A stretch of DNA of 64,000 nucleotides from Phascolomyces articulosus (taxonomy: Eukaryota; Mucoromycota; Mucoromycetes; Mucorales; Lichtheimiaceae), in NCBI GenBank assembly GCA_025677815.1, contig JAIXMP010000021.1, positions 372,001 to 436,000 on the forward strand, given 5' to 3'. The position numbers and the translations under genes are program-made. This document shows positions 22,308 through 32,492 of this stretch, piece by piece. The notes beneath the pieces are model-generated. The model saw nothing but the letters and a program-made list of their open reading frames with translations, was not told the origin of the DNA and did not search any database. Numbering within the stretch: position 1 is the first letter of the stretch; every line of letters starts with the position of its first letter.

Positions 22308-24238
22308 CACAGTCAACCCCGTTGTCCACAACACAAGGAATTCCAAATATTGGTTGCAGATTACTTGAACTTGTTTCAACGTGGGTAGATTATCGGTAAA
22401 TTTGTTGTTGCAAAATTCGAGAGACGGGGGTGAAAACAACAGGGGATTGACTGTAAGAAATGGTAGATCTTGGTAAAATAACGCGAGAGCCAAAGCGTAG
22501 TCATCAAATTCTGATCTTGATAGATTGCGATGAGTAATGACTATGCCTTGGTTTGATGAAACATTTAGTTGATATATACACGGAGGTACTGTGTTCATGA
22601 TGTGCTACTTGCTCGAAATGAGATGAATCGATGGTTTTCCGGCCCTGCCTAACTTGAATATAGAATCTTGATAATAATGTACTCAATTGATAAAGTATTG
22701 CACCGTATTGATGATTTGATATTGGTAAACAATGCATTTTGATTTCTTTGATTTGTTGTTTCTTGAAAATCGAGTACCAATCGCCTTGAAACTTTCATCG
22801 AAACATGGTGAATGATGGACAGTAATACAAATAATAATAGTGGATGTAAGACTTGATTTCGATTGCTTACGATTACCATTCACCATGTTGTTGATCGTTT
22901 ATACTTTGCTCAGCTGAAGAACCAAATCCCAAGATTTGTTGTGATTACTGCTATCGCAATATAGATAAACAAACCAATGGATAGATGCTAATTTTTGATT
23001 GATTCACATCTCTTTTGAATACCATTGTTCGTTATCGCTGTCCGTTTTGTTTACTACAATAATGGAGTCACTTATTTTCCATTGTTGTTGTTATTGTTGT
23101 CGTTGTAGTTGTTACAATGATTATCACGTCAAATGGATCAGTGAATACATTGTTTCTAGGAAACAAAATATACAGCACTAAATGATGTCACGAATTGTCA
23201 AGAAAATCTTGTTTTTACTTGGGTAAATAAAAAGATCACCAGATGATATTATAGACAAAGACTTGTTGAGGTGGTTGATATTGTTGGTAGAATAATTTGT
23301 CGTTTCCCGATAAAGAATATCATCTGGATTTTAGGATTCGGTTCTTCATACAAATGTCATATGTCCCTTTTCTTGATTCGGTCAAAGAGTAATAAAAAAT
23401 AGTTTGTATATGACGATTGAAAAATATACCAAACATTAACGGATGGAAGGATACATCAACACCAAAGCAGAATTGGTTTTTGGATTTCTTGTTTCTTGGT
23501 TTCAGATACACTTGACGAATAAGGGACATACACATAATAACAAATTGCTGCTTTCATTCCTGTCATGATACAGTCAACGCTTGGTGTAAATAATAATTGG
23601 ATACCAAAGATATATACATGTAACAATCATCCGTTAAAGAAGAAGATGATTGAATAGGATTTGTCACGCATATCTTGGTAATGGATCGGAAGAGCAGCAC
23701 CAATATAGATTGAATTGTCGACTAGTGTCGGTGGATGATAAAGAATACTGCTTCCCTTTTTTTTTTCTAAACCAACTCGTTTTTTTTTTCTCATCAAGAA
23801 AAAAAAAAGAAAAATCAGAATAGTTTCGCCTTCACCCTACACCTAGATAATACCTATATGGCAAACTTGAAAAGAAAACCAGGTAAAATCAATCCAAGAA
23901 TAAAAAAAAAGATAAAAGTGGATTGTGAAGATTTATCCTCTCCTTCCCTCGGTAAAAAAAAAGGATCCGATATGTGAAAGGTAAAATAAAAAAGAATTTC
24001 ATAATTCCAGGCCGCCAGAACTGATATCAATAGCGCAATAAATTTCAATCGATCCAAAGACAGGAATGTCTCTCTATTTTTTCTCTCTAATACACAATAA
24101 TGTAAATGATGATGATACCTTCTGCAGGATGACCTGAGCAGAAATTCTGCCTGCACACAACTTATTTCCTTCTCCTTTACTAAGGTACAAGCGTAGCTTG
24201 CCATAGTTAGGATCAAAATCAGTCGTTGCTCTCGACAT
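22300..24238 (-). pseudogene. degenerate gene, possibly arrestin-like
   Basis: Coding-like blocks follow one another on the minus strand but no continuous frame can be built. The 5' exon 24119-24238 (40 codons, ATG at 24236-24238) reads MSRATTDFDPNYGKLRLYLS and ends QVILQK at a good donor. It can join to RDIPVFGSIEIYCAIDISSG near 24000-24060. Next are ILYHPPTLVDNSIYIGAALP at about 23690-23740, MSLIRQVYLKPRNKKSKNQF at about 23470-23530, DDILYRETTNYSTNNINHLN at 23260-23320, and a further block around 22400-22500 (FDDYALALALFYQDLPFL). Frameshifts or stops separate them. The alternating strand pattern and the ISAQVIL.. / ALPIHYQDM segments recall arrestin folds; that assignment is weak. Confidence 0.4.
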
Positions 24239-24440
24239 GATCAAACATCCATCATCATGTATCCCTCCTCCAGAAAGGAAAAAAATACCGTCATTTTCCT
24301 TTTATGATACAGAGTGATAATACCTTCCACAGGATAACCTGAACAGAAATACTGTCTGCATCCGACTTATTTCCTTCTCCTCACTAAATGACAAATAGCT
24401 TGCCATAGTAAGGGTCAAAATCAGTCGTTGCCCGACATGA
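24112..24440 (-). repeat. tandem duplication of the first exon of the decayed gene
   Basis: Segment about 24112-24250 and segment about 24308-24440 are clearly homologous (for example GCTTGCCATAGTWAGGRTCA and CAAAATCAGTCGTTGC in both), about 195 nt apart. The second copy has lost two bases just after its ATG. That shifts the frame, and it also has stops, so only the first copy (24119-24238) is open. Confidence 0.8.
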
Positions 24441-24905
24441 TTATCCACACCATGTATCCATCTCTTCTTTCTTCCTCCACGAAGAAAAGAAAAGAAAAAC
24501 GCCTTTTCCGCCCATGATTAGCCCGGTTAAAACACACACACTTCCCACCATGAATGTGATTGCCAACACATATGTAGCATGCCCCATTGACCAAAGACAA
24601 ACCCCAGCTTCAGGGAAATCCCTTTGAGTCCAAAGATATGAGAAGAGAAAAGGAAGAACAAGAACATGATATGATTGTTCTGCACTATAACCACCAGGAA
24701 AAATGAAGGAGTATAGATATATCACAACTTGGGATAGCCAGAAGAACAAGAGATTGTAATGGAGAGAAAGGAAAAGAGTGGGCTTTTTGTTTTCGCTTAC
24801 CTTTTGTGTTTTGATGAAGCTCGTAGGGTATATCAGAAGGAACTTTAAAAAGATATGCGAGGATTTGCAAACTGTAAGTGGTATATAAACGTGAAATGAT
24901 GACAA
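24441..24905 (-). other. open frame with membrane-like segments, inverted relative of 25170-25410
   Basis: A minus-strand frame of 154 codons rich in Phe, Leu and Val, with several hydrophobic stretches (for example VLAITFMVGSVCVLTGLIMG). A donor/acceptor pair may remove part of it (GTAAGCG after CAAAACACAAAAG; TTATAG before TGCAGAACAATC). Around 24610-24850 it is the diverged reverse complement of 25170-25410. No family recognised. It could be a living small membrane protein or debris. Confidence 0.35.
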
Positions 24906-25410
24906 CCTGTTATGCTTTCGGTCTTGATCTATCTAAGAGTTTTCTCTTTATAATAACTTATTCTTGTAGAAAAAGAACAAGTTATTATAAAGATAAACCC
25001 CAAAAATAAATAAAAATAATGATCAGTAAAAATGTTCTAATTTAAATAATATAATAGTAATAATGCAAAATCAAATAAAAAAAAATAACCTTACCGTAAA
25101 AAAGCATATATATCAAATGAGTCTTGTTATCATTTAGACGGAGAAACCTGTCGTTGCAAATCCAAGATCTTCCAGTGTTCCAACGATATACCCTCTATGA
25201 ACCCCATCAAAACACAAAAGGTAAACGAAAACAATAAGCCCACTCTTTTCTTTTCTCTCCACCACAATCCCTCGCCCTTCTGACCAGAGCCCAAGCTGCA
25301 ATATATCCATACCCCTTCATTTCCCCCAGTGATTATAGTGCAGAACAACCATACCATGCCCTTGAACTTCCAATCCTCCCCTCATACCTTTGAATCCAAA
25401 GAGACCCATC
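24610..25410. repeat. diverged inverted repeat, arms about 240 nt
   Basis: 24610-24850 reverse-complemented aligns to about 25170-25410. Shared landmarks include GATATACCCT, CATCAAAACACAAAAGGTAA, AGCCCACTCTTTTC, ATTATAGTGCAGAACAA and TTTG(G/A)A(C/T)(T/C)(C)AAAG, with many substitutions between. The spacer 24851-25169 contains a near-perfect hairpin at 24945-24993. It is an older event than the 8.6-11.4 kb repeat. Confidence 0.75.
24945..24993. repeat. hairpin with perfect 15-bp stem
   Basis: TCTTTATAATAACTT at 24945-24959 pairs with AAGTTATTATAAAGA at 24979-24993. Inner TTCTT/AAGAA can extend the stem after one mismatch, leaving a small loop. It lies at the centre of the diverged inverted repeat. 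Confidence 0.85.
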
Positions 25411-26143
25411 CACTGAGGTTCCCACGGCCAATCCGTCTCGCCAGAGACAACCATGTTGACCCAAGCCAACCAACAAAGCATCAAAAGCGTGCACACACGC
25501 GAACTCAGCATAGCCTATAGATAATAAAAAATACCATATATACTGTTGATTAATATCTATCATCTATTAAAAATATCACTTTGAACTATAAAATTTAAGG
25601 CGTAATAAACTTACCATGACACTGGTGTACCACTGACATACATAAACCCGGAAAAGCATCGCACCAACAAGTGCAACGTGCCATATGCCCACCTGGCATA
25701 AAAAAACTAACGAACGCGATCACACCACAATGTGTCTATATAATTGTATAAATGATGATTCATCAGTAAATCAGTCTTAATAAAATATGTAAATCTTGTC
25801 ATCTTTTATAAAACTTACCATGACCTCTGGCAACGACAGCCCCAAAGAAAAAAAAATCACACACAAAGCTGCATAACAAAACAGCCTATAAATAGAATTG
25901 AAATTTTCAATTATTAGTTGTCAGTTACCAAGCATACGGCACGTCAATCTTTCATATAACTTACCAAAACCTCTACTCGAGGCAAACGTAAAAAAAAAAC
26001 GGAACACGCACACACAAACGTGAAAAAAAAGCCAAATCGGCAGCGGAGGAAGCAACGGCAGAAGACGCATACACACACATGAACGTCGTACGAGAGAGAG
26101 AAATAAAAAAAAAAAGAAAAAAAAAAAAGACAAAACTACTCTG
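25130..26143 (-). other. series of small exon-like cassettes, unassigned gene or remnants
   Basis: On the minus strand three successive blocks each end in a strong donor GTAAGTT(T)AT preceded by (C/T)ATG or TTTTG: about 25964, 25819 and 25614. Each next block follows a TATAG or CCAG acceptor. One phase gives ..AVVARGHG, then GGHMARCTCWCDAFPGLC, then GYAEFACVHAFDALLVGLGQ and CLWRDGLAVGTSVDGSLWIQ. Another phase is also open as a hydrophobic protein ending at TGA 25317-25319. I cannot decide which phase is used, or whether this is the 3' part of the gene to the right. The sequence is richer in G/C than its flanks. Confidence 0.35.
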
Positions 26144-28239
26144 TCAACCATCTAGTCGTAATCTGGATGGAAAAAAATTGATATAAATTAGAATCAAGCT
26201 ATCACAAAAATATAATAAGATAGAACCATTTAGTATAAAAAAAAATACTTACTGATAAACTCTTCGAAAAGAGCATCATATTCGGAATCGTCAAGGACGT
26301 CCGCAAGGATTTCTCCAAGAATATCTTCAACTGTTGATGGTGGTGGGGCAAGTGGTGGGAAACTGACAGCAGCAGAGTTATCTGGATGCACCGAAGTAGC
26401 ATCATTACCAGAGGTTGCCGGAGCATTGACTTGGATTTCATCAGAGGTTGCAGAAGCATTAACTTGATTTGAATCAGAGGTTACAGAAGTATTAACATGA
26501 TTAAATAAATAAGCAAACTCAGCACCAAGAGTTTCATCACCTTCATAAATATTATCTCCAGACGTGGAATCACCCAAACCGTCTCCTACAGGAGGAGTAT
26601 CACCAGAAGCTCCCGCACCAAGCATATCAAGGAATGAGTTAGAAAACATCATATCCAAGTATGTGGATTGGATAGCAGCGGTGTCCTCAACTGCGTTTCC
26701 ATCAACTACTGCGAGAAACTCCTCAGCAGGCCACAAAAAGAGTGGTGCTTCATTTACATCAGCAGCAAGAGATGCTCCATCAACTTCATTCACAACAGCA
26801 GCGGAATCACCCACTACTTCACGTTGTTCCTCATCACTTGAGCGCACAACAGGGACTTGTTGAACAGGCACTGATGAATTGGAATTCATGTCGTGTAAGG
26901 CGCCGTTTGTAAGTGTGTTGGCCTCCATATTTTGCAGGGACTGAGCCAAAATGGCAGTTTGCGAGGCAGAAGAGTCCCCAGCCATGGTGGATGAAGAGGA
27001 GTTGTTGTCCGTAGACTCACCCAAAGTGGGTTCCATTACTTCATCAGCAGGATCCATGGGAGTGTTGTTCACTTCCTGCAGTGACTCCGAAGACGTTGAA
27101 CACACGACGGCAGTTTGCAAAGCAAGAGCGGTTGTGGTATCGGAATCACCCGATGAACCAACTAATGCTTGGGTTGAGGAGTCCCCAGCCATGGTGAATG
27201 AAGTGGAATTGCTGTCCGAAGACTCACCCAAAGTGGGTTCCATAGCTTCATCATCTTGATCCATGGGAGTATCTTCCTCCTCAGGCAGTGACTCCAAAGA
27301 CGATTGACGCACGATGGACGTTTGCCATTGTTGCTGTTGTTGAACCAATTCAATAAGGCACACTTCAAATGGAGAATTGCCAAATGACAAGACATCCACA
27401 TCCATGGCCATGCCAACAGAAGAAGAAACTTCGACTGCAGCATCATTACGTGTAAATGCTTCAGCGGTTGTCATGATGGAATCACCCATCACCACTGGCA
27501 CAACATTGTCCTCAACAACTGACAATGAATCCAAGAGTTCATCTTGGTGTTGAACATAAGCCGGAGCTTGGGCACTAGCACCAATAAGGCGCATGGCCGC
27601 GAACTGTTCGCACAAGAGATCTACTTGGGAGTCTTGCACAGTTGGCGTGTAAGCCAATGCGTTTGGCATTGTGGCGGCATCACCCGTTCCTTCCACAACC
27701 CAAGCACTTTTCTCGTTTGCAGGCACTGCGTTCCAGGGAATCAAACCAGGCAAGCCAGGAAAGACTTTGGAAACGCAACAATCCACAGAAGAATGTGCTA
27801 CGAGATTGGCCTTGCTTTCACAAGACATCTCTACACGGTAATGTTTATAACCTTTTCGCATACGCTCAAGGAAATAATCAACAAAGTCAGAATGACTAGG
27901 TTGTTTTGAAGAGGCAACGGTCAACTCAACACTTGGTAACGAGTACCGTACAGCGAGAGTGACGAATGAGCCAAGAGGAGGCGGCGGCGACGGCGAGACA
28001 GAATACCAACCCCATTGAACCCATACAGCAACAATAAGTGTTCGTAATAAATTACAACACGGCGCGAGAGAGATGAATGCCACAAGGGCAAGAAATGCGG
28101 AAAGAAGGAAATAAAATGGGTGGAAAAGCCAGACGTAGTAAACAAGTGCAAACGGAAGCACTGCAGCGTATAACAAAGCCCAGAGGGCAATGTAAGTAAA
28201 AATACTGAGGAAGAATAACTTGACAATTTCGTAAAACAT
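26144..28239 (-). CDS. orphan membrane-anchored acidic protein with internal repeats
   Basis: One main exon 26253-28239 with ATG at 28237-28239, a good donor (ATCA|GTAAGT), and a likely tiny last exon ending at TGA 26144-26146. That gives about 665 residues; without splicing it ends a few codons later. Residues 1-75 hold two or three hydrophobic helices (LFFLSIFTYIALWALLYAAV, then HPFYFLLSAFLALVAFISLA). A folded-looking basic part up to about 180 contains several Cys. The rest is a long acidic Ser/Thr/Asp/Glu region. Within it, a 69-residue unit is repeated (around TPMDQDDEAMEPTLGESSD and TPMDPADEVMEPTLGEST), plus three 11-residue units (VNTSVTSDSNQ type). Codon use is less A/T-biased than the neighbours. 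No family recognised; probably lineage-specific. Confidence 0.7.
26409..26500 (-). repeat. three 33-nt tandem units within the orphan gene
   Basis: The core GAGGTT recurs at 26411, 26444 and 26477, i.e. every 33 nt, coding 11-residue units such as VNASATSDEIQ. Confidence 0.8.
26974..27308 (-). repeat. 207-nt in-frame tandem duplication within the orphan gene
   Basis: The segment beginning GTCCCCAGCCATGGTG at 26974 recurs at 27181, an offset of 207 nt (69 codons). Similarity runs for at least 125 nt and includes GACTCACCCAAAGTGGGTTCC. The frame is preserved. Confidence 0.85.
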
Positions 28240-29094
28240 TGTAACATAACAATAAGTGATAGCTGGTAAGGAGAAAAAGACGACTTACAATTTTTTATTA
28301 AGCTTCCCACACAGATTTTCAGGGTCCGTTTTTTTTTTTTTTTTTGCGTGGAAAATTTTCGTGTCTATTTTATGCAAACATAACTATTTGAGGTACGATA
28401 AAAGCAATAATAGTTTTAGACTACAGAAAAATGTTGTCAAGCTGCATTATCATGGAAGCATAGTGTCATGACCAGTCATTGAAAGTATACACTTTTATAA
28501 GCTTTTGCCATTTTTTTGCTTTAACGATTGTCATTCTATTTTTCTTTTCGTGATCTTGCTTTGTTTTATTTCAGGCTCAGGCATAAACTATAAATATTAT
28601 AAGACAACACTATTTTACATATATATCGTCATTCTTAAATGTATTTTTTTTTTACTTATATTCACTTTGCCTTTTCATTGTAATTCAGCATAATGTATTA
28701 TAAGATAATATAAAAAAAAGGAACAAATGTCTTTTTATGCAAATGATGTTTTGGTAAATAAAGACACCCTATTTTGTAGCAGCATTACCCCTGTCCTTCC
28801 ATGGAGTAACCTTTTTTTAACCTGCATTTTCTCTGATCTGTTAATATGTATGTGGCATAACATGAATATTGTAAAAATCCATAGGAACAGTTCAAATGGT
28901 CAGAAGAAGGTCAACCTGCTACTACGATGGGTAGAATCCTCGAATTGCTGCAACTTCTTTTCTTTTTTTTAATTCACTTGGCCAAGCACATCTCGAAGGC
29001 ATAGTTTGTTAAATTGTCATAGCCCAGCACAACCTGAGTATACATAGACGAAAAAGTTCTCTTTTTAATTTTACAAAACAAAAAATGGGAGGAT
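28240..29094. other. AT-rich intergenic segment
   Basis: Promoter side of the orphan gene, with a poly-T tract at 28330-28345. The open frames here are short and have AT-noise composition. Confidence 0.45.
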
Positions 29095-29430
29095 GCACAG
29101 ACGAGATTGCTTCATTCACTGCGACTATTTTTGCTGTGCTACGATTTTATATTGGTTGTTTCTTGTTAAGTGACACTCTCATGCCATAGGTCGGGCAGAT
29201 ATTTCGCTATCGCGATCATGTAAGTAGTACAACTACCAGACTATGTGGTTGGCGAAAGATGTATGGAATCTCCCAAGTTTAAGATAACAGCAGGCGGAGG
29301 GTGTGGACCTTTCATTACTGCTTTTTTAGGCTATCGTTCGTACCTGGTCCTTCGCCTCAGAAGGTCAAGGAAGCGGGAGCTGATGTAATATCACCTCCTT
29401 TTGCTAGCTTTGGAAATCATAATTGTGTTA
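29095..29430 (+). pseudogene. coding-like remnant, unrecognised
   Basis: From the ATG at 29095 the frame reads MGGCTDEIASFTATIFAVLR and on to ..TLMP, stops at a TAG, and continues in the same frame as VGQIFRYRDHVSSTTRLCGW to another stop. A third block near 29330-29400 reads FVPGPSPQKVKEAGADVISP. The G/C content is higher than the surroundings. It looks like debris of a gene or mobile element rather than a working gene. Confidence 0.25.
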
Positions 29431-29997
29431 TTTTTATAGTAATATGGCACTTAATATGGGCTAAGAGCATCACAATTCGATAAAATTCATATTTTTTTAT
29501 AGTTGTGGAGATAAGGAATTTGGTTTTTAGTATCAACCATCGTTATTGTTGTGGTGACGCGCTGTATTAATTTAAATAACCCAATAATTATTTATTTTCT
29601 TCTATACGTTTTGTGCAGTTTACTCAACAAAAATAAATGTTATTTATCACTATGTTTTTTTTTCTATCAAAGTTAGTTTAGGCATATATTTCAAGTGTGT
29701 GACAGATGATTAGAGATTTTTACTAGCTATCCATGCTACATAAATTGATGTTGCAATATCATAATTGAATATAATTGAAAGCTATCTTTGTAAATTTAAA
29801 TATTCTTTCATGTTTTGTAGTAAATAATAATTGACATCTATTAGTGTATTTTTTATTATAAAGAGCATGATTGATCTCTTGCCTCCTATGAATTAAACGC
29901 AAAAATGGGTTTATAAAAAAAGTACTTTTTCAACCTCCACAAATTCCTTTGCTATCTTTATCGCGAGACAATTCCACTCTCTTAACTTTTTTTTAGT
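29431..29997. other. AT-rich promoter region of MED6
   Basis: No gene seen. A T-run ending TTTAG immediately before the MED6 start codon could be a 5' UTR intron acceptor. Confidence 0.4.
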
Positions 29998-31407
29998 ATG
30001 CAACGTCCTTCAACTGAAGATCTAACTAGTGTGGAATGGCGTGATACTAATTGGATTGAGGTGATAAAAAAGAGCACTTTTCGATTTTTTATCCCCATCT
30101 CATCCAACCTAACCTCTATCATTAATATCATGCTGATTTTTTTCATAAAATGATTGTTTTATAAATACACATCCCAATGATATATAGCGCGTGGGTGGAT
30201 TCCAAAATCAACAAATGGTTCTTGATTACTTTTCAATGTCACCGTTTTGGGATCGACAATGTAACAACCAAATTCTTTCCATGCAGACACAATATAATGA
30301 TTTACGACAACCTTACGAAGCTACATTAGAAGCCTTAAGGTGAGTTCCAGTATCGATATTAGAAACAGCCTAATATGAAAGAATATGGTGGATTAATAAC
30401 AGTTTTTTTTTAGAAAGATGACCGGTATTGAATTTGCAGTAATACATGAACAGCCACCTGTATGGGTCATTCAAAAACGATATAGAAGAGGGCCTGAACC
30501 AAATGATGGTATGAAAGAAAAGTGTATGGCTTGAGAGATGCCGTTGGAAAATATTCTGATCCACATTTTACTCATTGTTTGCATAAAAACAACAACTTAG
30601 TAAATCCAATTGCAACATACTATATTACGGGTGCCAATGTATATCAATCACCTACCATTTATTCCGTTATTGCCAATCGTCTTGTAAGTTAAAAATGTAT
30701 AGAATGGAAGACATGGAACACAAAAGAATGATAAGTGCCTTAACTAAATGTATTTTTACGTTTATAGTTAACCAGTTTATTCCATGTCAACAGTGCATTC
30801 AAAGAAACTCAAAAATGGATGGACTTCCATCCTGCTAAAGGATACAGTTGGAAATCTTCTAAACCTACTTCAACAGAAAAAGCAAAAGGTACATTCTATC
30901 ACTCTATTTAGGATTTAGGATACTTTGGCCGAAAGGATTAATCTATGAGCAAATTAGGTCAACAAGGAACACTTCGAGCACGAGAAAATCAAGAATTTCG
31001 ACATTGGATGGATCGTGCTATTGAAGCATCAGCTTTACGGATAGCACAAAATCGATTTGTTCCAGAACAAACAGTCGTTGCCAATACTCCTGAAGTAGGC
31101 AGTTTAACATCTGTTGCAACAGTAAGTTCTATACTTTTATATATATATATATATATATCACGATTGACATCAATTAACATCTATTGATTCTTATATCTCT
31201 TCCTTTCGTTCCAATATAGTCATCACAACATAATAACAGAGGTAATTATTATTTCATATGACCATAAGATCCGATTATAAAGAAAAAGAATAGTAACTTA
31301 TCTCTGTTTATATTATAACAGAAGAAACAGGTGGAAAACGTCAACGTAAAAAAACAGATGAAGGCAACATCAATAAACGTAAAAAGAAGACTGCTTCTGG
31401 AAAGTAA
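29998..31407 (+). CDS. MED6: Mediator complex subunit 6
   Basis: Eight exons: 29998-30060, 30188-30339, 30414-30508, 30601-30683, 30768-30888, 30958-31121, 31220-31241 and 31322-31407. They total 786 nt, or 261 residues. The MED6 signature is clear: TSVEWRDTNWIE, QMVLDYFSMSPFWDRQCNNQ, then MTGIEFAVIHEQPPVWVIQK, NPIATYYITGANVYQSPTIY, and SLFHVNSAF with the HPAKGYSWK segment. The C-terminal part is basic and ends GKRQRKKTDEG then KRKKKTASGK. MED6 sits in the Mediator head module and helps contact RNA polymerase II. Exon 4 was placed at the acceptor ending 30600 because an earlier one would leave a 28-nt intron. Confidence 0.93.
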
Positions 31408-31422
31408 TTAAAATAATAAATT

Positions 31423-31450
31423 ATAATAATAATAATAATAATAATAATAA
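31423..31450. repeat. (AAT)n microsatellite in the MED6 3' flank
   Basis: About nine ATA/AAT units. A short (TA)n follows at about 31545-31567. Confidence 0.85.
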
Positions 31451-31646
31451 AAGAGAGTTTGAGTGTGAAGTGGTGTATATTATCGTACAAATAAGAAGAA
31501 AAACTACCCTTTTTCATGAAAATCAAAAAGAACATTTTTTATATAGATATATATATATATATATATACCAGTAACGATTTGTAATGTGTGTATGTGTATG
31601 TAACATATTTATATATAAGAAAGGATGGAATAGCTCTTTTTTTTTT

Positions 31647-32492
31647 TTACTCGGCCTTCATAGCCTTTTCAGCACGCTTGATAGAAGCTTTATCAGTCTT
31701 TGGTTGTTTGTTACCCGGGATGAAACCAAATGGTGTATCAGCACGGAAAGGACGTCTCAAAGGACCCGAAGTAGTGCTTTCACCCCAAATATGAATACGA
31801 GCTTCCTTGCTAGTAAAGAAGGTCTTGAAGACCATGATGGATTGGATAATCAATGGTTGTACAAATTTGAATTGAAGATGTAAAAATCCAATCATAGCAA
31901 TACCAGTGAAGGATTGCTTCACCACCTTTTTGATCTCGGCAACATCATATTCTAAATGATCGTCATATGTAATCGTAAATATACAATCCAATTGTAAATT
32001 CTGCTCAATCTTTCCTTTTCTCCCAACTACTTTCTTCTTTCTATTATCTCCAAAATCACCTTACCCTATCCCATCATTTTTATTCTTTATTTGTTATCCA
32101 TTACCAATGATATTTACCTCTAAATGTGGTGCTGACCAACTTTTCTTCCGATTCAGTACCATCCCATTGTTGTTGAGCAGGTTCAACATAACGTAATGAT
32201 GTAGTGTCTATTGAAATCAAGCCCCAGCATACCACTTGTATTAGATTTCCCCGTAGCAACTTTTACCATCTCGAAAAAACAATAAAGTAAACTTACCATT
32301 CTTTTTATTTACTTTATAAATCAACCAGTAGTTCATACCAACAGCAACAAGCTGACACGTCAAATATAATATACGAAGTGTCCATAAATAAGTAGGATCT
32401 TCAAGCGGCAATCGCTTTGTGACTTGACGAATGGCCATAAAAAAGACAAAGTTGAACAATGGATGATTCACTACGCGTGATAAAGATAACAT
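31647..32492 (-). CDS. PHO88: PHO88/SND3, ER membrane protein of the SND targeting route
   Basis: Three exons: 32297-32492, 32118-32207 and 31647-31951, totalling 591 nt, or 196 residues, the usual size. Recognisable blocks are the N-terminal hydrophobic segment (HPLFNFVFFMAIRQVTKRLP), LEDPTYLWTLRILYLTC, TTSLRYVEPAQQQWDG, EYDVAEIKKVVKQSFTG and GFLHLQFKFVQPLIIQSIM. The C-terminal part has RIHIWGESTTSGPLRRPFRA. In yeast, Pho88/Snd3 is an ER membrane protein first linked to phosphate uptake and later to SND-dependent protein targeting. It is convergent with MED6, with 239 nt between stops. Identification is firm. Confidence 0.93.

Noticed and set aside
24441..24905. Calling the 154-codon hydrophobic frame a firm membrane protein
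   Set aside because: T-rich DNA often translates as Phe/Leu/Val. Its inverted relative has a stop in the equivalent frame, and splice sites inside suggest another structure.
26564..27259. Plus-strand Ser/Glu-rich frames opposite the orphan gene
   Set aside because: They mirror the acidic repeats of the minus-strand 2-kb frame, which has a start, helices and a donor site.
30509..30600. A 28-nt intron in MED6 joining 30508 to 30537
   Set aside because: Too short for fungal splicing. The acceptor ending at 30600 gives a 92-nt intron, keeps the phase and restores the MED6 block NPIATYYITG.
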